A stretch of DNA of 10,977 bases, taken from NCBI GenBank assembly GCA_038203095.1, contig JBBREH010000040.1, positions 1 through 10,977 of the forward strand. The letters are read 5' to 3'. Both the position numbers and the translations under genes were made by a program. This DNA comes from PALSA-1336 sp038203095 (GTDB taxonomy: Bacteria > Patescibacteriota > Doudnabacteria > UBA920). The notes under the pieces were generated by a model. The model saw only the letters and a program-made list of their open reading frames with translations, did no database searches and was not told where the DNA came from. Positions 1-6,710 of the stretch are shown one piece after another (the stretch's first letter is position 1; each line of letters opens with the position of its first letter).

Positions 1-111
1 AGCATCAGTCATAGCCATAACGGCTGGGCAAAGCTTATGCAAGAAGCAAAATCTAGATTATTTAGAAACATTAAATTTAAGGATCAATCAAAAGTTGTGG
101 CTGGCGTTTAG
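1..111 (+). CDS. C-terminal fragment of an unidentified protein (runs off left edge)
   Basis: Frame 1 is open from the window edge to a TAG at 109-111 and gives about 36 residues, basic and without a recognisable motif. A second plus-strand frame (starting at base 2) is also open, to a TAA near 160, so the frame choice is not certain. I prefer frame 1 because its codons resemble those of the neighbouring genes. All three minus-strand frames contain stops here. The gene would converge with the copper operon that ends at 184. No function can be assigned. Confidence 0.35.
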   Translation, partial: SISHSHNGWAKLMQEAKSRLFRNIKFKDQSKVVAGV

Positions 112-183
112 GGGCCATGTCTTGATTAGAAAATACTATGAAACGGCGCAAATTCTATAAACTTTAGTGTTGTTGCCTATTAT

Positions 184-597
184 TTACTTAAAATCTATTG
201 AAAATTTATACATACCCATAACGCATAGGCCGTTTAGCGTAGTACCCGCTTTTTGCGGCGGTACTTCTAGCTCCGTTGCGCCATCGGGAGGCAAATTCTT
301 ACTTAAACCTAAAGCGGGAATTCTGACAGACGATGAACAGTCAAATGTTCCTTGAGTATTAAATTTAATAACTGTAGGCATGTCGGCCTTAGCAACAGAA
401 TTTTTTGGTACATAGCCGCCCTTGGCCATAATTTCTATTATTTGTCTTTCGCCGAGCACGCTTACATTGTTTTTAGGTGGGTGGGCGGGCGAGGTAAAAT
501 TATTCCCGGCCAACGCGAACATAGCCACAGCTGCCAAAAATACTGTTCCAAAAATTATATTTATGGTAAGTTTTTTTACACCTTTAGAATTTTTCAT
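184..597 (-). CDS. Membrane-anchored cupredoxin-like copper-binding protein
   Basis: 137 residues. A basic N-terminus is followed by one hydrophobic segment (about residues 11-31), a signal anchor or uncleaved signal peptide that would place the rest outside the membrane. Residues 43-137 look like a compact cupredoxin: the IPALGLSKNLPP stretch (93-104) and the C-terminal CVMGM (125-129) are typical of the cupredoxins associated with SafE/HMA proteins. Likely copper ligands are Cys87, Cys125 and Met127 or Met129. There is no obvious His ligand in the core, so the site would be thiolate/thioether and suited to Cu(I). The start ATG lies 3 bases after the stop of the HMA-SafE gene, so this is the last gene of the copper operon and probably translationally coupled. 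No Shine-Dalgarno sequence and no clear hairpin terminator downstream were seen. Inferred role: accept or buffer copper outside the membrane. The fold assignment is from motifs only. Confidence 0.8.
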   Translation of the reverse strand: MKNSKGVKKLTINIIFGTVFLAAVAMFALAGNNFTSPAHPPKNNVSVLGERQIIEIMAKGGYVPKNSVAKADMPTVIKFNTQGTFDCSSSVRIPALGLSKNLPPDGATELEVPPQKAGTTLNGLCVMGMYKFSIDFK

Positions 598-600
598 ATA

Positions 601-1635
601 TTAAAAAGAAAATACCGGGCTAATAATTCCGGCCGCCGCCAAACTGTTAATAATGTTAAAGATTGCAAAAAAGATAACTACTAGCCCCGCGGCCTTAAAG
701 AATATTCCCGATTGCGCTTTTTTCTGTATGCCGAGCGAACTGAAACTTAACAGAGACAAAACCGGCAAAGTGCCAAGAGCAAAAACAAGCATAATCATCG
801 CGCCCGTTATAAAATTTCCGGTAGTCAGCGCGTAAATCTGCATGGACTGGGTAAATCCGCAAGGTAAAAAAAATGTGGCGGTGCCGACTAAGAGCGGCAT
901 TAGTTCGTGGTTTAGGTTTTTAACACTATGTGCGCGTTTGCCAATAAAGTTTGGGAGTGTGGGCTGAAGTTTTTTTGCCCATGGGAAAACATCAAGCAGG
1001 TTGATCCCTAAAATTAATAATACCACGCCAATTACCAAACTTAAAATAAAAGTAGCCTGGGCATTAAGTTGAAAATTGGAACCAAGCGCGCCGATAAATC
1101 CGCCCAAAATAAAAAACGCAGCCAATCTGCCCAAATGAAACAAAACTTGCGGTTTTATTTTGTCCCCTTCCCTGGCAAAGGTTGCTGACATAGAAAGTAC
1201 CAATCCCCCAACTACGGCCATACAGGTAGAGAGCGATGCCACAATGCCAATTATAAACGCCGTACCAAAAGAAACCTTGCCGCTACCTATAAAATTTGTA
1301 AGCCCGGCTTTTTGCAACAAAATAAATAAAACCAAAAATCCAAGTGCTGCGGGGACAGCAATTTTAAAATCAGCCCAATTAGTAGCTTGAGCCTCCACCT
1401 CAACCGAAAGGGTGTAGCCGTACTTAATTAGCCTTTGCGATAATTCTTGAGCAATTTCCTGACGACTTTTATTACCAAAATTTCCCGTCACCTCAACGGT
1501 TCGGGTCTGTAAGTTTGTTTTGGCCTTTTCCACCTCCGGCATTTCCAGAAGCTCGCTTTCGGTTAAAATCACGCACGCCTTGCAATGCATACCGTTAACA
1601 TAAAAGATATAATTTTTTTGAGTTTGGTTATCCAT
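601..1635 (-). CDS. HMA domain fused to SafE/DsbD-like membrane protein
   Basis: 344 residues. Residues about 8-80 form a heavy-metal-associated (HMA) domain with the metal site GMHCKAC (15-21; Cys18 and Cys21). A polytopic membrane part follows, with about six helices (roughly 90-108, 124-150, 165-185, 194-215, 247-268, 275-298, 312-338). It belongs to the TauE/SafE, UreH or DsbD-like group: two helices carry cysteines in typical contexts, ASLSTCMAVVGG (Cys138) and FFLPCGFTQ (Cys259 in a PCG turn). Such a Cys pair in symmetric helices suggests either thiol-disulfide transfer across the membrane, as in DsbD/CcdA, or copper handling. Relatives in other bacteria often carry a cupredoxin domain on the same chain; here it is the next gene. 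The gene starts 4 bases after the ATPase stop. Despite the family name, nothing here points to sulfite export. Confidence 0.85.
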   Translation of the reverse strand: MDNQTQKNYIFYVNGMHCKACVILTESELLEMPEVEKAKTNLQTRTVEVTGNFGNKSRQEIAQELSQRLIKYGYTLSVEVEAQATNWADFKIAVPAALGFLVLFILLQKAGLTNFIGSGKVSFGTAFIIGIVASLSTCMAVVGGLVLSMSATFAREGDKIKPQVLFHLGRLAAFFILGGFIGALGSNFQLNAQATFILSLVIGVVLLILGINLLDVFPWAKKLQPTLPNFIGKRAHSVKNLNHELMPLLVGTATFFLPCGFTQSMQIYALTTGNFITGAMIMLVFALGTLPVLSLLSFSSLGIQKKAQSGIFFKAAGLVVIFFAIFNIINSLAAAGIISPVFSF

Positions 1636-1639
1636 AAGT

Positions 1640-3934
1640 TTAAAGTTTTTTTGCCTTAAGTCTTAAAGAGTTGGAAACCACTGATACGCTAGAAAATGCC
1701 ATAGCCAAACCCGCAAATACCGGATTGAGAAGCCAGCCAAAAAACGGGAAAAATGCTCCGGCAGCCAATGGAATACCAACTATATTATAGGCAAACGCCC
1801 AAAACAAATTCTGCTTAATACCACGCATGGTTAGCTTAGACAAATGAATAGCTTTCACCAGTTTGCCCAGGTCTCCATGAAGCAAAGTAATGCCCGCCGT
1901 TTCTATTGCCACGTCAGTTCCCGTGGCCATAGCAATTCCCACATCGGCCTGCGCCAAAGCCGGGGCGTCATTAATGCCGTCGCCTGCCATAGCAACAATT
2001 TTACCTTGGGCTTGCAGTTCTTTGATCTTTTTTAATTTATCTTCAGGCAAAACTTCGGCCATGACATCGTCTATACCCAACTCTTTGGCAATCGTAGCAG
2101 CAGTGTTTTTATGGTCGCCGGTGAGCATAACAACTTTTATTCCAAGCTTATGCAAATCCTTAACCGCCCCGGCTGCTTCCGGCTTAATTGCGTCAGCCAC
2201 CATAACCACTCCCAAGACTTCATGTGGTGTCGCGAGAATTACCGGCGTTTTGCCCTGCAAAGTTTGGCTTTCAATGTCTTTTAAATCAATAAAAATTTTT
2301 AAATCAGAAATCAGCTTAATATTGCCGGCAAGATACTCTTGATTTTCAATCACTGCTTTAAGCCCTTTGCCTTTAACTATTTCAAAGTCGGAAACCGCTG
2401 ATGGCAAAATATTTTTGGCTTTGGCGTATTCTAAAATCGCGTGGGCTATGGGATGCTCAGATTTGCTTTCCAGACCCGCAAGAATAGAAATCAGGTTGTC
2501 GTTAGAAAGCTTAGAAAAATTTGTCAGGTTAACCAATTCCGGCTTGCCGACGGTCAATGTCCCGGTTTTATCAACTACTACAGTATTGACCTTACACAGT
2601 TTTTCCAGAACGCCTGCGTCTTTAATTAGAATCCCCTCTTTGGCGCCTTTACCCACGCCCACAATAATGGCCGTAGGTGTTGCCAAACCCAACGCGCAGG
2701 GGCAGGCAATAACCAAAACGCCGACAAATGACATTAACCCGTAAGAAGCCGCCTGCGCGAAGCCAAGTACAAAAGCGCCGACCGTAAGCCACGCGCCCAG
2801 CGAAACAAATGCCACTACAATAACAATCGGCACAAACACCGCAGAAATTTTATCGGCCAAAGCCTGAATAGGCGCGCGGCTACCTTGCGCCTCCTCCACC
2901 ATCTTTATAATATGAGCCAGCAAAGTTTCCGAACCTACCTTAGTGGCCTTAAACACAAACGCACCGCTGGTATTAATGGTACCGGCAACCACGTTATCGC
3001 CAGGCTGTTTTTCTATGGGCATAGGCTCGCCGGTAACCATAGATTCGTCTACAAAAGATACTCCTTCGGTTATAGTGCCATCCACCGGAATATTGCCCCC
3101 CGGCTTTACTATAATAAAGTCGCCGCTTGCGACCTGAGCTATCGGAATTTCCATTTCTTTATTGTCCCTTATAACAATCGCGGTTTTTGCCTGCAGGTTT
3201 AACAGCTTCTCTATGGCATCGCCGGTTTTTATTTTAGCCCGCGCCTCAAGATACTTCCCCAGAGTAATAAAAGCGATCACCACAATGGCGACATCGTAGT
3301 AAGTATGCTCCACATTCAAAAACGGCCTAAGGCTTTCTTCAAACGCGGTAATTACAAAGCTGTATAAAAAAGCGGCCGTCGTGCCAATGCCAATCAGACT
3401 GTCCATATTGGCCTTACCATAACGCAGGAAACGGTAAAAGCCCAACAAATAGGGCTTGCCTATAACAAAAAGAGAGTAAGATGCCATAACGGGCAAGAGG
3501 TGGTGAAAGAACTCTTTCCATAGGTAAGGCATTTCTCCGACAAATTGAGACTGCGCCAAAATCTCCCATCCCATTATAAAAATACTAACTATCGCCAACG
3601 GAATTATTGAAATAACATTCACACGCATATCGGCCACTTCAGCCAACTTTTCTTTTTTTGATTGATTGAGCCCCAAATGCCCGGCGTGTTCTTCCGGCGA
3701 CATATGCATTGCTTCCGCTGTAGGAGCAATGAGAGAATAACCGAGCGGTTCTATTTTTTTAGACAACTGCTCCGGGCTGGTTTTTCCGCCCTCAAAACTT
3801 ACTTTGACCGTTTCGGTTCCATAGTTAACCTCGGCCGATTCTATGCCTTCGGTTTTTTTAAATTCCTTTTCAATAATATTCGCGCAGGAAGCACAATGCA
3901 TGCCTCGGATTTTAAAAGTTTGAGTTGTCTTCAT
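1640..3934 (-). CDS. copA: Cu(I)-exporting P1B-type ATPase (CopA)
   Basis: 764 residues, full length. An N-terminal HMA domain with GMHCASC (11-17) is followed by a linker rich in His and Met (76-86), then the P1B core: phosphatase motif TGE (301-303), intramembrane CPC (411-413), phosphorylation motif DKTGT (455-459; Asp455), nucleotide-domain SEHP (492-495; His494), TGD (605-607) and GDGINDAP (651-658). YN (716-717) and MAFSS (745-749) in the last two helices, together with CPC, are the signature of Cu(I)-specific P1B-1 pumps. It would use ATP to move Cu(I) out of the cytoplasm. It is the second gene of the copper operon, 171 bases after csoR and 4 bases before the HMA-SafE gene. No Shine-Dalgarno sequence or second CsoR site lies in front of the ATG, so it is probably transcribed from the csoR promoter. 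Confidence 0.95.
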   Translation of the reverse strand: MKTTQTFKIRGMHCASCANIIEKEFKKTEGIESAEVNYGTETVKVSFEGGKTSPEQLSKKIEPLGYSLIAPTAEAMHMSPEEHAGHLGLNQSKKEKLAEVADMRVNVISIIPLAIVSIFIMGWEILAQSQFVGEMPYLWKEFFHHLLPVMASYSLFVIGKPYLLGFYRFLRYGKANMDSLIGIGTTAAFLYSFVITAFEESLRPFLNVEHTYYDVAIVVIAFITLGKYLEARAKIKTGDAIEKLLNLQAKTAIVIRDNKEMEIPIAQVASGDFIIVKPGGNIPVDGTITEGVSFVDESMVTGEPMPIEKQPGDNVVAGTINTSGAFVFKATKVGSETLLAHIIKMVEEAQGSRAPIQALADKISAVFVPIVIVVAFVSLGAWLTVGAFVLGFAQAASYGLMSFVGVLVIACPCALGLATPTAIIVGVGKGAKEGILIKDAGVLEKLCKVNTVVVDKTGTLTVGKPELVNLTNFSKLSNDNLISILAGLESKSEHPIAHAILEYAKAKNILPSAVSDFEIVKGKGLKAVIENQEYLAGNIKLISDLKIFIDLKDIESQTLQGKTPVILATPHEVLGVVMVADAIKPEAAGAVKDLHKLGIKVVMLTGDHKNTAATIAKELGIDDVMAEVLPEDKLKKIKELQAQGKIVAMAGDGINDAPALAQADVGIAMATGTDVAIETAGITLLHGDLGKLVKAIHLSKLTMRGIKQNLFWAFAYNIVGIPLAAGAFFPFFGWLLNPVFAGLAMAFSSVSVVSNSLRLKAKKL

Positions 3935-4105
3935 AAATTAATATCTTAATAATTGCCTTTATGAAAGAAAAAAATGTTTTTCGACCCATTCGGCTTCGCT
4001 CAAGGCAGGCTTTTATGGAGAAAATATTTTTTATAGTCTTAAGCCAAATAATAGGTTCTCCATAAAGTCGAACACTATTATTTAACTAGTCTATAAGTCC
4101 TAAAA
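3935..4105 (-). other. csoR-copA spacer with interleaved inverted repeats
   Basis: This gap holds no gene. Two inverted repeats interlock: an 11-bp perfect pair (4012-4022 with 4056-4066, TTTATGGAGAA/TTCTCCATAAA) and a 9-bp perfect pair (4046-4054 with 4075-4083, AAATAATAG/CTATTATTT). One arm of the second lies inside the loop of the first. The right arm of the first pair continues into GTCGAA (4067-4072), which matches TTCGAC at 3980-3985 if the bases between are treated as an insert. No GC-rich stem followed by a T-run is present, so it does not look like an ordinary terminator and read-through into copA is expected. A regulatory role in the mRNA is possible but unproven. Confidence 0.4.
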
Positions 4106-4369
4106 TTATTTTCTTTTGAGGCGGTAAACTTTTAATATTTCGTTCACGGCTTTTTTTGTCTGACCCTTTTGCATTTGACTGACTACGCAGGTGCTTAAAT
4201 GGTTTTCCATCAAAATATCCTCCACGTTGGAAAGACCCTGCTTAACAGCCGAAGTTTGGGTAATTACATCCACACAGTACCTGCCCGTTTGAACCATGTC
4301 TTCGAGGCCCCGAATTTGGCCAGCGAGAATTTTCAAGCAACGGATGAGTTTTACTTTATGATATTGCAT
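4106..4369 (-). CDS. csoR: CsoR-family Cu(I)-sensing repressor
   Basis: 87 residues, the usual length of the all-helical CsoR/RcnR (DUF156) family. The copper ligand set C-H-C is intact: Cys32, His57 and Cys61, with the same spacing as Cys36, His61 and Cys65 of Mycobacterium tuberculosis CsoR. The second-shell residues Tyr35 and Glu81 of that protein correspond to Tyr31 and Glu77 here, which supports a Cu(I) sensor over a nickel, formaldehyde or persulfide sensor. Such proteins bind DNA as tetramers without copper and let go when Cu(I) binds. A matching operator lies in its own promoter, so the gene should be autoregulated with the export genes downstream. The first ATG is used because the next Met (25) would remove helix 1. 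It lies 6 bases after the -10 box, so there is no room for a leader or ribosome binding site. Confidence 0.95.
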   Translation of the reverse strand: MQYHKVKLIRCLKILAGQIRGLEDMVQTGRYCVDVITQTSAVKQGLSNVEDILMENHLSTCVVSQMQKGQTKKAVNEILKVYRLKRK

Positions 4370-4375
4370 AGCTCA

Positions 4376-4404
4376 ATTATATACCCCCTAGGGGGTATTG
4401 TAAA
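4376..4404 (-). promoter_or_regulatory. Promoter of the copper operon
   Basis: Read on the minus strand: -35 TTTACA (4399-4404), a 17-base spacer (4382-4398), and a consensus -10 TATAAT (4376-4381). The csoR ATG begins after only six further bases, so the expected transcription start is at or next to the A of the ATG, giving a leaderless mRNA. Confidence 0.9.
4381..4398. promoter_or_regulatory. csoR box: CsoR operator
   Basis: ATACCCCCTAGGGGGTAT is a perfect 18-bp palindrome of the C-tract/G-tract type bound by CsoR-family repressors. It fills the whole -35/-10 spacer and touches the first base of the -10, so bound CsoR would exclude RNA polymerase. It is the only copy in the window. Confidence 0.9.
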
Positions 4405-4409
4405 GCGAG

Positions 4410-4449
4410 TTTTAAAAATCCTCCGGATTACTCCGGAGGATTTTTAAAA
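4410..4449. terminator. Bidirectional hairpin terminator between the surface and copper operons
   Basis: A perfect inverted repeat with 18-base arms (4410-4427 and 4432-4449) and a TTAC loop. The core is ATCCTCCGGA/TCCGGAGGAT, flanked by A/T tracts that provide U-runs in both directions. It starts 9 bases after the DUF916-like gene and ends 5 bases before the -35 of the copper promoter, insulating the two operons. Confidence 0.85.
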
Positions 4450-4458
4450 CTCTAATAA

Positions 4459-5442
4459 CTACTTCTTGCCTTTGCGCGGATCTTTGCCGCCGTAAGCCTG
4501 ATTGATTAACCAGCGGTTATAGCGCTTTAAACCGCCAATTAATATCAATAAAATAATGAATAAGACCAAAGCCGCGCCCACCGTCAACTTCCAGGGAATT
4601 ACCCAAAATGTGGTCTTGGCACTTTCCACCTGGCCGGAATCACCGTAAACCATTTTGAGTTCGGCGGTGTATCGCCCAAATGCGAAACTGTCTTTCCAGG
4701 CGCTCTTAAATTCACGTTCGCTGTTGGCCAAAACGTTGGCCGCGTTTTCATTTACAACCACCGTGGCCACAGCGCGACCGAACATATTGCTAATGGTAAT
4801 ACCGCCGCGGGGCTTAACGTGAACGTTCCCCATATTCCTAAACCTGGTCACAAAATTTACCGGCGGGTAATTATAAAAACCCTGCTCTGCCCCGAACTTG
4901 GTAACCGAGCCATTTTCCACCGGCTTGCCTAATTTGACTAAAATAATCGCACCTAATTTTTGCTGAACAGCCACTGCCGTGCCTTCAAGTTGACCCGGCT
5001 GAAAAGTAAAAAGTATGGCGCCGTAATGACCACCTTCTTCGGCGTCAGCCGGAGCTGTAATTTTAAAATGCAGACTGGTTTTTTCCTTAGGAGCCAGCAC
5101 AAGTTTAGGGTCGCTGGTAACTGTTATCCAGCTCGACAACGAATAGTGCGGATCGCCTTTGCCTGGATCCAAAAACACCTGTTGGCCTTCTTCGCCAATC
5201 GGCAAAAAATCATTTACCGTTACAGTTACCGGCAAAGTCCGGCTGGATGTGTTGGTAATATCAATTATTTCTTCACTGCTCTGGCCCTTGTCCATTTTGC
5301 GCTCTATCAAAAAAGGTGAAATGGTTAAACCTTGTTCGCCAAAACCGGTTTGCGCGCCGGCGCTGGACGAAAAAACTAAGGCTGAGAACACTAACATTGC
5401 AGGCAATAAATACCTGGCGGGAACCCTAAGCTTGCTTGTCAT
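4459..5442 (-). CDS. Membrane-anchored DUF916/WxLIP-like surface protein
   Basis: 327 residues. A signal peptide with a cleavage-like SAGA (27-30) is followed by an Ig-like beta domain (about 36-175). Its features, LTISPFLIE near the mature start, DITNTSSRTLPVTVTVNDF (61-79) and EEGGHYGAILF (135-145), fit the DUF916 family, known in Firmicutes as the peptidoglycan-binding part of WxL-interacting proteins. A second beta-rich region spans about 190-280, then one transmembrane helix (about 284-303) and a short basic cytoplasmic tail ending GKDPRKGKK. The protein would be held in the cytoplasmic membrane with its domains facing outward. It starts 11 bases after the frame-restored end of the upstream surface-protein gene, so the two form an operon. 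No catalytic residues are evident; a structural or adhesion role is inferred. Confidence 0.75.
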   Translation of the reverse strand: MTSKLRVPARYLLPAMLVFSALVFSSSAGAQTGFGEQGLTISPFLIERKMDKGQSSEEIIDITNTSSRTLPVTVTVNDFLPIGEEGQQVFLDPGKGDPHYSLSSWITVTSDPKLVLAPKEKTSLHFKITAPADAEEGGHYGAILFTFQPGQLEGTAVAVQQKLGAIILVKLGKPVENGSVTKFGAEQGFYNYPPVNFVTRFRNMGNVHVKPRGGITISNMFGRAVATVVVNENAANVLANSEREFKSAWKDSFAFGRYTAELKMVYGDSGQVESAKTTFWVIPWKLTVGAALVLFIILLILIGGLKRYNRWLINQAYGGKDPRKGKK

Positions 5443-5453
5443 AGGTTATGAGT

Positions 5454-6583
5454 TTAATATTGAGCTGTGGTGATATAAATAATTTTATTTTGATACACTC
5501 CGGCCGCCTGCAAAGGTCCGATTTCTACTTTAAATACATAAATACAATATTGATTATTTCATTGGCTACCGGACCGGTATTACAGCTAACTTCATAAGGC
5601 GTGCTAGTGGCAGCGGCAAAGGTGTCGTCTGAAGGTGAAGCAAAACGATTGGCTATGCCCAAGCACAAACTACCATCAGTTGTATGGTAACCAAATCGTC
5701 CATGAGTAATTCCCGAAGGCCAAGGGGAAGGGTTGGCATTACCAGCAATAACCGCGGGAATTTGCGTACCGTTACTTTTTACTAAATCGCTATCTTGCTG
5801 TAAAGCAGTTGTGTAACCCGCCACTGCGTTCGTACTTACGGTAATTTTTTGTGCGGCGATTTTTATGCTGCCGGTTTGCAAGATACCGAAGGGTACGCTG
5901 GTGGCGGAACTATTTACGTTTGTTGTAAAACTGCCTATGGCGGTGTTGCTGGCCACACCCTCAACTACAACCGTTAAGTTCGGGGTTATAGTGGCAGCCG
6001 ACGCCGGAAGAGAAAAAGCGGTTTCAGAATTTTTTCCAAAACGGGCCTTGACCTTAATTTGATAGCTGGTGTTAGGAGTAAGTCCGGTAATCCGCTGACC
6101 TACGCCCGAACCCCAGTTTATATAACTTTGCCAGGAGGTCGTGGCCGCTACTGTATCATTGGCCTGAACGTAATTAGTAGTCGCAAAATTGTCGGAAGAA
6201 ATCGCGACCGCGTAAGCCGCGTCCGCGGCGTTGCCGCCGGTACTAATTGCAAAATCCAACCAATTATAAAGCGCGCCGCCTGTGTTTACAAACTTAGGCT
6301 GTCCGGGAACTCCCGGATAGGCCGGCAATTCAAAACCGGGAAATAGGCTAAAATTGGTCGAGCTGGTGACAGTGTCGCCCTCTGCTCCCAACGCCCCCCG
6401 GTTTTGGTAATTAGTAGAGGTGCTTAATCCCCCGCCCGCGTCAAATTGCGCGTCCTCTAAACGATAGTTGGTCGAACTCGGGGTTTGAGCCAAAATACCA
6501 AAGGGCGAGCCAAGCCCCAAAAATAAAGCTAATATTAACGGTAAGTATTTTTTTATAACCCTTATTTTATGTAACCCTACCAT
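5454..6583 (-). CDS. Secreted fibronectin-III surface protein, frameshifted near its end
   Basis: From ATG 6583 the uninterrupted frame gives 352 residues and stops at TAG 5525-5527. A -1 shift at TTTAAAG (5528-5534) continues for 24 more residues to TAA 5454-5456, 376 in all. Layout: basic N-terminus and signal peptide (about 1-33), three STNY/STNF-type repeats (36-79), a fibronectin-III-like domain (about 94-198), and a C-terminal beta domain (199 on) shared with the protein at 7587-8960. Cys307 and Cys334 could form a disulfide absent from that paralogue. The restored tail QAAGVYQNKIIYITTAQY matches QAAGNYQNLITYIATPSY of the paralogue at 12 of 18 positions, so the bases after the TAG are clearly coding. 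The cause may be a sequencing error, a true mutation or programmed frameshifting. A TTG at 6619 lies further upstream in frame but falls inside the likely -35 box, so ATG 6583 is preferred. Confidence 0.8.
5528..5534 (-). other. Candidate -1 ribosomal slippery heptamer
   Basis: On the minus strand the heptamer is T_TTA_AAG, correctly phased to the upstream reading frame and followed directly by the TAG at 5525-5527. Slippage back one base would read GTA GAA ATC next and enter the conserved tail. No strong downstream hairpin or upstream Shine-Dalgarno-like stimulator was seen, so an indel remains equally possible. Confidence 0.4.
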
Positions 6584-6590
6584 TTGGCTT

Positions 6591-6619
6591 AAAATAACAC
6601 TTTTTACAATATTTAGCAA
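6591..6619 (-). promoter_or_regulatory. Probable promoter of the surface-protein operon
   Basis: Minus strand: -35 TTGCTA (6614-6619), 17-base spacer, -10 TATTTT (6591-6596), then 7 bases to ATG 6583. The geometry resembles that of the csoR promoter and also predicts a leaderless transcript, but both hexamers are imperfect. Confidence 0.45.
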
Positions 6620-6627
6620 CAGATTAT

Positions 6628-6645
6628 TTTTATGATATCATAAAA
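6628..6645. repeat. 18-bp perfect palindrome in a divergent promoter region
   Basis: TTTTATGATATCATAAAA lies between the divergent surface-protein gene (minus) and PsbP-like gene (plus). Its core ATGATATCAT recurs at 10299-10308 upstream of the aminotransferase. It could be an operator for a dimeric regulator, but A/T-rich palindromes also arise by chance. Confidence 0.4.
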
Positions 6646-6710
6646 TAAGATTCTTGCCGAATGAATTTAACGGCAAAATTCCTGAACACCGAACTAATCT
6701 AATGCTCTTT

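Noticed and set aside
2..160. Alternative plus-strand frame at the left edge
   Set aside because: Open to a TAA near 160, but its codons look less like the neighbouring genes than those of frame 1; kept only as an alternative for the edge fragment.
352..684. Plus-strand open frame opposite the cupredoxin and HMA-SafE genes
   Set aside because: Antisense to two well-supported genes, no homology-like features, and no promoter; a shadow frame.
1890..2342. 150-codon plus-strand frame opposite the ATPase
   Set aside because: Lies wholly within copA antisense and its Pro/Ser/Ala-rich sequence mirrors copA codons.
6584..6619. TTG start 36 bases upstream for the frameshifted surface protein
   Set aside because: It falls within the likely -35 box, and the ATG at 6583 gives a normal signal peptide.
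6654..6710. TTG start at 6654 for the PsbP-like protein
   Set aside because: Would add 19 hydrophilic residues before a basic anchor, with no ribosome binding site; a downstream ATG is simpler.
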